From positions 355,083-419,082 of the forward strand of contig NW_022985450.1 in assembly GCF_010093595.1 (NCBI RefSeq): DNA of 64,000 nt, in the 5' to 3' direction. Origin of the DNA: Mytilinidion resinicola (Eukaryota; Ascomycota; Dothideomycetes; Mytilinidiales; Mytilinidiaceae). This document shows positions 56,753 through 64,000 of this stretch, in pieces. Both the position numbers and the translations under genes were made by a program. The notes below the pieces were generated by a model. It made no database searches, was not told the origin of the DNA, and saw only the letters and a list, made by a program, of their open reading frames with translations. Positions within the stretch are counted from its first letter, which is position 1, and every line of letters begins with the position of its first letter.

Positions 56753-59700
56753 TGGATCGGTGGTGTGTCGTGGAGTGGAAGTGAGGACAGTGATTGAAAG
56801 GGGTGATTGACGGAGTGGTTGAGATGATAATGCAGTGATTATCAGGGTGATTGCTTAAATATCAACGAAAGGAGAAGCAGCCTGAGGAGTGAAGGACGCA
56901 TGGCTGAGCTATAGCTGGAAGAGAATGACAATGCCTAGGTGCCTTGAGGCCGCAGGCATCTGGAGGACCAAGTGAGCTGAGACAAAGGGCAAAAAGGGCG
57001 TCGGGCAATGGTGGCCGTGAGAGCTGCGCAAATTAGCCCACGGGAGTCATAGAGGGCGAAAGCAATGAGAGTTCCGGGTATGAGAAGTGGACCCTTGAGA
57101 AACGAGAAGAGGAACGTCAGGGGTAAACAGGGCATGATGACGACGGTATGGTTGGATATCAGCCATACCGCGGGACAGGCTAATAGGGCGAGTCACTTGC
57201 AGCTGTGGTTGGCAGACTGGGCAGACCGATACCGAGCTCAGGCGCCGGAAAAACAGTAGGCGTAGATGATAGTGAGGCGAGGAAGCAAGTTGTAGGAGGT
57301 GGCGGAGCCGGTATTCCAGGATGGAAGCGAAAGACCATGGTGGTCCTACGCAAAATGCCGGCGAGAAGCATAGCAGACGAGATGCGTGCCGGGTATGTTA
57401 TGTCGGAGGAGTAATGTGATCAGTACATGGGCGTAGGCTTGGGCCTTTGGCCATTCAGGTGTGCGGTAGTGGAAGATCCGTTTGTGACTGGGTGGAGGCC
57501 TTCGTCGGAGAGCCCGTGATATGAGCTCAAATGACTAAATGGGATCCCGGTGTATGCCTTTTTTTGCCTTCGAACTAAGGGAACTAGTGAGCATCACAAC
57601 GAAAGGGAGTATCTCACGCCGAGACGTTTGTCGAAGATCGTAATGAAACGGTGAGTAGGCACAACAGTCGTCTCGGCGGCATCGAGCTGCCTGCTTGAAC
57701 ATGTTCAACCCCTGAGAGGCCCTCCTGAATGTGATGAGGCCGGTGGGTATAAGTGCGGCCGATAAGAGCACTTAAACAGGGATACAGCACAACGTGACTT
57801 GTGAACGCCAATAGCGAAATACAAAATAACAATATTCATAGATAACAGTGATAATAAGGCGCGTCGAGCATTCAGCCAAGGACATTCAAACTAGCAAGAA
57901 ATCGATTGGCAAGGAGGCTGTGCTGGGCGAGAGACGTGACCGTTGGGCAGAGACGTCGAGCTCTAAGGCAAATCGTAGTATGCGGGCTGAGGCAATGCGG
58001 CCGCGCGGCGTAGCTACACAAGAGCTTGGTTTAACATCTCCTGACTTCGCGACGACGCGGTTTGGAGGCCACAGGCGGATACACGGCCACATCGCGGCCG
58101 TAGGGTGGCCTCGACGTCCGCTGCCGGACCGTCACACTGCAAAGCCGAGCACTAGTCCCATCTTTCAAGTCGTGACTGTGGGGAGGAACTCGCCTAAGCT
58201 ACTCAAGTCTTCTCGCCCAAGCTCCTCAAGTCTTCTCGCCCTCGGCGCGGACGACATCGCCAAAGGTATTTCAAGGACCTGGCTTTGCACGGCCTCCTCC
58301 TGTTCAGCTACGTGTATCCGCCTTGATCATGCGCGTCCGGTGGCTTTGCGAAGGGCGAGGCGGTTGTATGAGGCGGCGATGAGGCAGTCGGTGAAGAGGG
58401 CATCGTTGGGCAGACCCGCGAAAGGACTTCCAGGGGATGGCAGAGCTCTATGTCCCTGTTAGCTAGCAGATGTTGGAGCATAGGGAGGGAATGAGAGCGC
58501 TCAGCCCCCGCGATGCTCCAAGGTGCGTCCACCTGCACTTTCTTCAGTGCCTAATGTTCTCATGGTTCCGTTTCGGCACACTCGGAGTGCTGCCTGGCTA
58601 GACAAGTAGAGCAAGGCATAAACAGCAAAGCTGTTGACCAACAACGGCCTTGGAGCACAGCCTTGGGGCCGCCTCACGTGGAGCCCGTCGAGGGAAAGTT
58701 GCGGTGAGCAGTTGAAAAGATAACCAGGCGCAGCTCATCTTTTATATCGAGCTCAGCCTTACGACGGACTGTTCTTGAGCCTCAATTCTCTCGCGGCGTG
58801 TCTTTTTAGGTACGCCAGGGCTAATAGGTGGTCTATTGTGGCATGCTATCTCGCATGTGTGAGGTATCGGTCCACCTAAATGGTCCCCGTCGGAGCATAG
58901 CTGGCGCGTCTTATGATGGGGCGGCCGATGAGGGTAGTTTTGGGCCCCGAAGGCACAAGGCTGAGAAGGCAGAAGAGTGTCAGGAATGTTAGCCCCGTCG
59001 CCTTCTTTCCCGGTGAGTGAAAATGAACATTTTGCGACGCCTGAGGAAGCTATTGACCGCGGATCCGGGCGCATCTAGGCGCAATGAATGGTCCATGAAT
59101 ACCGGTGAAGATATATTTTTATCAGAAGGTTGGAGATTGTCCAACTGCGGGCGCGTTGGAGTTGAGCTGAGGGGTGTTGTCGCTTTCTTTTCTTTCCGCT
59201 ATACTGATTGCGTCATAGTTGATCAGTAAGCGCACCCTACATACTTTTGGAGTAGAAACGCCTTCCTTTGAGAGTATCGCGCGGCTGAATTGAGACGCAT
59301 TGGATTCTTATTGATGGTGGAGGATGGGATTGTGTATTAATCAAGTGTGAGGATAATGTCGTGAAGTTAGATTTGCATTGATCAACCATATCGATCCTAG
59401 CTATTAATAGGCTGAGCCTAAATAGAGCGCTCTCGCGTGCCCAATTATCGAGACTCACCACCATTCCTTGAATACCAGCATCCGGTGCCAGGACTATCCT
59501 GTGTGCGGCTCTTTGCCAGCAACTTAGGTGTTCTCGAGATTTTAGTCTACTGGTTGTTCTCAACCTGCTCAGGTTGAATCGAGTTTGAATTCTCAAGGAT
59601 AAGTCGGAGCACCTCAAGCAGTCGTAGAGAGGCGTACATAAAGGTCTGAGGCTCTAGAGAGAAATAGCACGTATAGAGAGGGGGGAGAAGGAAAGGAGAG

Positions 59701-59889
59701 ACGTCACGTGCCATAGTAACGCCACCAATGGGATGTAATGCCAAGGCCTGTCTAGCCGTCTCGACTGCGACCTCATCCGCGTCGCGACCAGCTGTACCAA
59801 CCTTCGGCCTGCCTCATCTGCACCGCATGGCCCCTCGGCGTCTACCAGCAACTCGTCAAGCCTGATGCGCCGTGTGCTTGTCATCCTCC
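56753..59889. other. Long intergenic region without a supported gene
   Basis: 3.1 kb. A 204-codon plus-strand frame at 57848-58462 is Arg/Ser-rich, has no family resemblance and is crossed by minus-strand frames of equal quality; it is regarded as chance. A 23 bp tandem duplication at 58196 is listed separately. Confidence 0.35.
58196..58241. repeat. 23 bp tandem duplication
   Basis: Two adjacent units start AAGCTACTCAAGTCTTCTCG and AAGCTCCTCAAGTCTTCTCG and differ by one base over 23 bp. Confidence 0.8.
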
Positions 59890-61683
59890 ATGCCGCGAAC
59901 ACCCGTCGAGAGGGCTGTGTCCCGTTGGACAGCCATCATTATTCCGCTCATATTGATCGGCTCCGCAGCTTATGGAACATGGTGCATAGTAGTGAAAGTC
60001 GCAGGTCAGTCACTTGTTAGCTCAGACTGTTAGGCTGCTACACTGATGCTGACGATTTACAGTCGAGTACCTGCTTAATCCTCCTAAATCGTACCGAGCC
60101 AACTTTCATATACACCCCCGACGGGGAGCCGCCATCGCCGTTCTCGTTCTATACTTTATCTTGCTGTTCTTAATGGCCATCACGTACTTCCGCACCCTTC
60201 AGGTGATATGGATGGATCCCGGGTATATTCCTCTCGGAAATGCCTCGCAGAAGGGAGGTATACCAGGCTCGGAGTTCACAACGAAGGACGCTTTCGTCTG
60301 TGATAGCAGCGGGAAGCCCCGGTTCTGTGACCATTGCAACAACTTCAAGCCAGACCGTACACATCACTGCAGTGAGGTTGAACGCTGTGTGCGCCGCATG
60401 GACCATTTCTGTCCTTGGGCGGGAGGCATCATATCGGAGCACAACATGAAGTTCTTTTTGCAGTTCCTGTTTTACGGCTTCTTCTACAACTTCTTCTTGA
60501 TTGTCACCCTGGGTGTTCTGATGCAGGAGCGAAAGCACAAGGTGAGTCGCTACTTTTTTTATCCTAGCTTCGTCCATAAGTCTGTGCACACCCGTTCGCC
60601 ATTGTTGGGAGTGGCCCCGTGTTGGTTTCCGGTCAGGACATTATACTATATCATGTGTTCTATTGTCTATACTCGCTCTCTACACACCTTCATACAACGA
60701 GAGGCCATAATTCTGTGCACACGCGTTTGTCACTGCGGGGTGCCCCTATTGAGTTTCCAAGATCCAGGCGCAATGCCAAGCTTTATGTAGCAGAAGCTGA
60801 GCTGCCTCTTGACTGAACGGTTTCCTGGCAACGGGATTGCTCCTCACAGTTTATGTCTGGCTTGCAAAGCGGCACTCAAGCATTGGTATCGGTGTGCCCA
60901 GATGTTTGGCGTAGTCCCACAGCTCCTCGAAGGACTTCCGCGGAGTTAGGAGGGAGGCCTTCCGACATTGTCACCATGTAGAGGCTTTCCATTCGATGGG
61001 TGGTGCTACTACTCATTTGCTACTGTTCGGGGTGGGCCAACGTGGATCCCGAAATCTAGGCGCGATGTCACATTACATCCAGCAGAATCTGAGCTAACTT
61101 CTGATCGTAGACTGGACACTATGAAACCACGTGGATCGTAGCCATAGCTCTTGCTTCCGTCTTCGGCCTGTTTTCCTTCGGAATGAGCATCAGCTCGCTC
61201 GTTTCCACCGCACGAAACTTAACGACAATCGAAAATCTCAATAAAGGCCACGTCGTTTATAGTCTCGCAGTCTTTACTGGCACCGGGCCCATGCAACAAC
61301 CCAAAGGAGAGAAAACTGTTTTCGCTCGGAACTTCACCATTCTACAAACCGATCCGGGCGACAATCCATGGGACCTTGGTGTAGTTCGCAACATGAAGAG
61401 CATTCTAGGCAACAGATATCTCGACTGGGTCCTTCCGATCAAATACAGTCCTTGTACAAAACACGATCGCGCGGACGGCCACTTCGAATTCGGGCCGGTC
61501 TTGGAGAAAGTGAAGCAAAGAGCCGGACTGAACCCGGACCAATCCAGGCGAAGAAGCCACAGACGGCGCTCCAGCCACCGAAGCCACCGATCGCATCAAA
61601 GCCATAAGAGCCACAGGAGTCGCGCAGAGAATCCGAATAGCAACATCGCTGACGAGAGGCCACGCGCTCCCGGACCGGAATGA
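59890..61683 (+). CDS. PFA5: Protein S-palmitoyltransferase, PFA5 type (DHHC family)
   Basis: Three exons: 59890-60004, 60063-60541 and 61111-61683; the product is 388 aa. Intron 1 is 58 bp, but intron 2 is 569 bp because it contains inverted-repeat elements. Four hydrophobic segments flank a cysteine-rich domain with CDHCNNFKPDRTHHC and RMDHFCPWAGG; the catalytic Cys is present and the signature is DHFC instead of DHHC. After intron 2 the family motifs TTIENL (TTxE) and NPWDLG follow. The C-terminal tail has Arg/Ser/His repeats (RSHRSHQSHKSHRS). PFA5 enzymes transfer palmitate to cysteines of membrane proteins. The DHFC form fits the PFA5/AKR1 branch, where the second His is often aromatic. 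Confidence 0.88.
60579..60640 (+). mobile_element. MITE copy B1, left-end fragment inside PFA5 intron 2
   Basis: Begins after TA with AGTCTGTGCACACCCGTTCG, matching the terminal repeat of copies A and B2. Similarity to the interior (GGGAGTGGCCCC) fades after about 60 bp. Confidence 0.6.
60710..60904 (+). mobile_element. MITE copy B2, near-complete, inside PFA5 intron 2
   Basis: About 195 bp, beginning after TA with ATTCTGTGCACACGCG and ending GGTGTGCCCAGAT, the inverted repeat of the start. The interior (GCGCAATG, CTGCCTCTTGACTGAAC, TTGCTCCTCACAG) aligns with the reverse complement of copy A at 11.5 kb. The right-hand TA has decayed. Confidence 0.68.
61021..61100 (+). mobile_element. MITE copy B3, internal fragment at the end of PFA5 intron 2
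   Basis: CGGGGTGGGCCAACG, AAATCTAGGCGCGATGTCA and AGCAGAATCTGAGCT parallel CGGGGTGCCCCTATT, AGATCCAGGCGCAATGCCA and AGCAGAAGCTGAGCT of copy B2. The left terminal repeat is missing and the fragment stops next to the splice acceptor. B1 and B3 could be two parts of one older copy. Confidence 0.55.
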
Positions 61684-62988
61684 ATGCTGTTAATTGCGCA
61701 AGGAATGCGACAACTTTCTGGAGTTGAGCTCTATTCGCCGTAAGAAGCGTCACGGGATCGATACGCCCGCCGAATCCCGAACAGCTCACTGCCTAGGGAA
61801 GAGATTGGCCAAATCATCTCACGCGCCCGTCTCCAGGCTGAGAGATTGTGATACGGCCCCATTCAGCTAGGCCAGTTTCGGCTCCCAATGCCGAAAATTG
61901 GTAGAGTGCGGGGCGGACAGATAGGCGCGTCAGCGTCACCAGAAGAGCGGCCTGGCTACGACAGAGTGAGAAAGCTAGCCATTCATAGCAATTTGCTTGT
62001 TTCCTTTCCATCTTTGATAACTGGCATCGCGTTGCGTCTTCGAGCGTCACTTCAAGAACAGCATTCGCCATCTTCTCTCCGTCTGTAGTCGCAAGCGCAA
62101 GCGCAAGCATTCAAATTCGTATTATTTTTAATTTATGAAGAAATATATCATTCTTAATTCTCTTGGAAAGACGCATTTGTTTGTCTTTTTCTTACCGCCG
62201 TCTGCAGTGTCTCAAGGCAATTCCAGGCCTCGGAACTGGATATAAGACTCGCGACAGTGTGATTCCGACTAGCCTTTGGCGGCTCGTGACTCTGCCTGAT
62301 TCATGATGCCACGCCAGGAGCCGCTATATTGCAGTCAAAATCGATCAGAGATTTTGATCTTTTTGGACTCTGGCTACATTCCTGGACTAGCTTCGAAGCG
62401 GTAGCTGGCCCATCACAAGTACTTAAATGCGCGCCTGGTTCTCGCTGTCGAGTTCTTATCATTGCCCTGGTTTTTGAAAATGTGTCATAGGACTTCATGC
62501 AGCGTTACGTTAGTGTAAACAATCCAGTCTCTTAACACTTTGAATTACGCTCCGTCATCATGTGAGTCATCTCTCGTTCAATTTCATCGCAGGTTTGTGA
62601 GTGTTTTGATGAGTGTCTGATGAGTCTAGGAGATACCCAATTCTGCTACACATATACCAAATCCGAGCCCAGAGGACGCCAATTCTAGTACCAGGCCATA
62701 TTCAAGAGCACAGGCGCTCCAAGCCCCGTGCTACTCCTATCCGCTCGACCTATGGCCGCATATCTGGCGTTGTGCGCATCCGTTTTGACTAGAGCTGCGG
62801 CTCCTTAGTCTCCTCCTTTATGGTCCTGCACACGGGAAAAGTCAGCAGGTTTCTAGGTCGATTCGCGCTGCCGGGACTTACTCTCGCGGATCGATCTCGT
62901 AAATCGGAACGATGGGAGAGAGCGTCAAGATCTGCGTCGGCTCTTGAAGATCCTGCATGATAGACATGATACCGGATATGGCCGCGTC
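61684..62988. other. Intergenic region without a supported gene
   Basis: 1.3 kb between PFA5 and the orphan gene on the other strand. A CGCAAG triplet repeat occurs near 62095 and an AT-rich stretch at 62110-62165. No gene recognised. Confidence 0.35.
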
Positions 62989-63630
62989 CTATTTGCGCTT
63001 CTTGTCCGGGTGACCCTGCACGGGGTCAGGTGCATGGGTAGGATCGCTACAAGTCTTAGAGTTAGTATTGGTTGATGCTGCCTGAGGGGCTTCAATCCCT
63101 TCCCTGTCAGGGCAGGAGACTTACCCGACCCGGTGAATATGGTGGACATGGCCGCTCACGATCAGGCCCGGCATATTCGGGGGATGACCGCGACGCTTCC
63201 CGGGCAAGATGTGGAAGTCCATGATGTGGTGCACCAGCTCGGATAGGTTGTTGCGCTGCTGTTTGTTCCTACTCGAGACCTTGTAACCCATGCCCTCGAG
63301 GCAGAATCTGCATGTGCGGTCGCAGGCGTTGAGCACTAGGACACCAGTTTGAGGCCACTTCCACAGAGTGTCCATCAGCTTCTCGCGCTCCACAGTACAC
63401 TCGCAGAGGATCTTCGATGCGGCGGGGACCATTGCCGACTTCGTGGAATCTGGATTCGGTTGGCTGCTGGGAGATGCCGAGTTGGAGTCAACCTGCGAGA
63501 GATCCGTGCGCGTCTCGGGGAAGAGGAGTGACTGGACGAGGTCTAAGTCGACCAGGGCGGTCTCTGTGGATGGAGTGGATGGGGCATCAGAGCAATTCCC
63601 GGAGATGATGAGTGACTTCATCAGGTCCAT
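62989..63630 (-). CDS. Orphan protein, 187 aa, with Cys motif and basic C terminus
   Basis: Two exons, 63630-63125 and 63046-62989, with a 78 bp phase 2 intron (GTAAGT...TTGTAG) ending the protein in HPDKKRK. The middle has KILCECTVEREKLMDTLWKW and CDRTCRFCLEGMG, perhaps a small metal site. The N-terminal half is Ser/Thr/Asp-rich with several Leu (LVDLDLVQSLLFPET). It resembles the regulatory C-terminal part of fungal Zn2Cys6 factors, but no DNA-binding domain is present, so this is only a suggestion. The terminal KKRK could be a nuclear signal. Confidence 0.55.
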
Positions 63631-63836
63631 GTTGCTGTGGACGACGTTCAACCGAAGGTGTGATGTGTTGTCGGTAGAGGAGGTCAGCCGGGATGGCCAA
63701 CGTCAACAAGCATGCTGGAGCACTAAGCGAGACGGCACATGAGTCTACCGCTCCTGTGAATACAAGCGTGGTGTCATTATCCTATGGGCATTCAGGGCAT
63801 TATATTCTACGCCACCATTATAGAGAAAGTCGACTC

Positions 63837-63995
63837 TAGTGCAGTGGTAGAGGCGCCCTACCCTGCTCCCGTGGAGATGATCTCAAGCACAAAAAAGCCT
63901 TTGAAAGATATCTAGGGGACGCCCTGGGTACTTACTGGTGAACTTTCCCTCTGCCTTCGGGTTAGAGGTTTGCTTCCGGGAACAGTGTTCGACTC
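63837..63995 (+). other. tRNA-like polymerase III promoter boxes at the window edge
   Basis: TAGTGCAGTGG at 63837-63847 fits the A box exactly and GTTCGACTC at 63987-63995 fits the B box. Their spacing of about 150 bp is too long for a plain tRNA. Either a tRNA-derived element or a tRNA gene with a long intron or insertion is possible, or coincidence. The acceptor stem cannot be checked because the window ends at 64000. Confidence 0.25.
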
Positions 63996-64000
63996 GCTAT

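Noticed and set aside
57848..58462. 204-codon open frame on the plus strand
   Set aside because: Arg/Ser-rich composition, overlapping minus-strand frames of similar quality, no domain, signal peptide or splice support; fits chance in GC-rich DNA.
1..64000. CRISPR arrays, rRNA genes or viral genomes
   Set aside because: No regularly spaced repeats, conserved rRNA sequence or viral replication genes were recognised.

Overview
The window looks like nuclear DNA of a filamentous ascomycete (Pezizomycotina, possibly Dothideomycetes). Most genes are cut by short introns of about 43-90 bp with GT...AG ends, genes sit on both strands with long non-coding gaps, and the gene content is typical of that group: a ROM1/2-type RhoGEF, WBP1, the 9.5 kDa complex I subunit, PFA5, an RTA1 protein, NLR-like STAND proteins, a Baeyer-Villiger monooxygenase and a CorA-like membrane protein. 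All exon models were read by eye from splice signals and reading-frame continuity; none was tested with transcripts or a database search.

Left part (1-28 kb): the 3' end of a membrane protein gene, a 2-oxoglutarate/Fe(II) oxygenase, the large RhoGEF (4 exons, 1708 aa) and a Baeyer-Villiger-type monooxygenase (617 aa). Next come an NB-ARC/TPR NLR-like gene (991 aa) and, head to head with it across 351 bp, a CorA-like two-helix membrane protein (606 aa) whose GMN-position motif reads SMS. Then follow a 128-aa orphan, an AsaB/GA4-desaturase-like oxidoreductase, an aldo/keto reductase divergent from a type B carboxylesterase, and a dicarboxylic-type amino acid permease. The oxygenases, reductase, esterase and permease could be tailoring or catabolic genes, but no core synthase lies in the window.

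Middle part (28-45 kb): gene-poor stretches with degenerate repeats, a small two-module cysteine-rich protein (30.4 kb), an orphan gene with a tandemly duplicated 3' end (33.6-34.9 kb), a membrane-anchored conserved orphan (35.9-37.8 kb), an RTA1 transporter-like gene and a NACHT STAND gene whose N-terminal exon appears frameshifted away from the rest.

Right part (45-64 kb): housekeeping genes WBP1 and the complex I 9.5 kDa subunit sharing a 268 bp divergent promoter, a BTB-type protein, a tRNA-like (SINE-like) element, an F-box-like protein, a second member of the cysteine-rich family (56.1 kb), PFA5 palmitoyltransferase and a small orphan.

The most notable non-gene structure is a family of about 200 bp TA-flanked inverted-repeat elements (MITEs). 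One complete copy lies at 11.5 kb; one complete and two partial copies have swollen a PFA5 intron to 569 bp. A related 142 bp foldback element sits just upstream of the permease. Two places (permease intron 2; 34.6 kb) look like introns made from tandem duplication of coding sequence.
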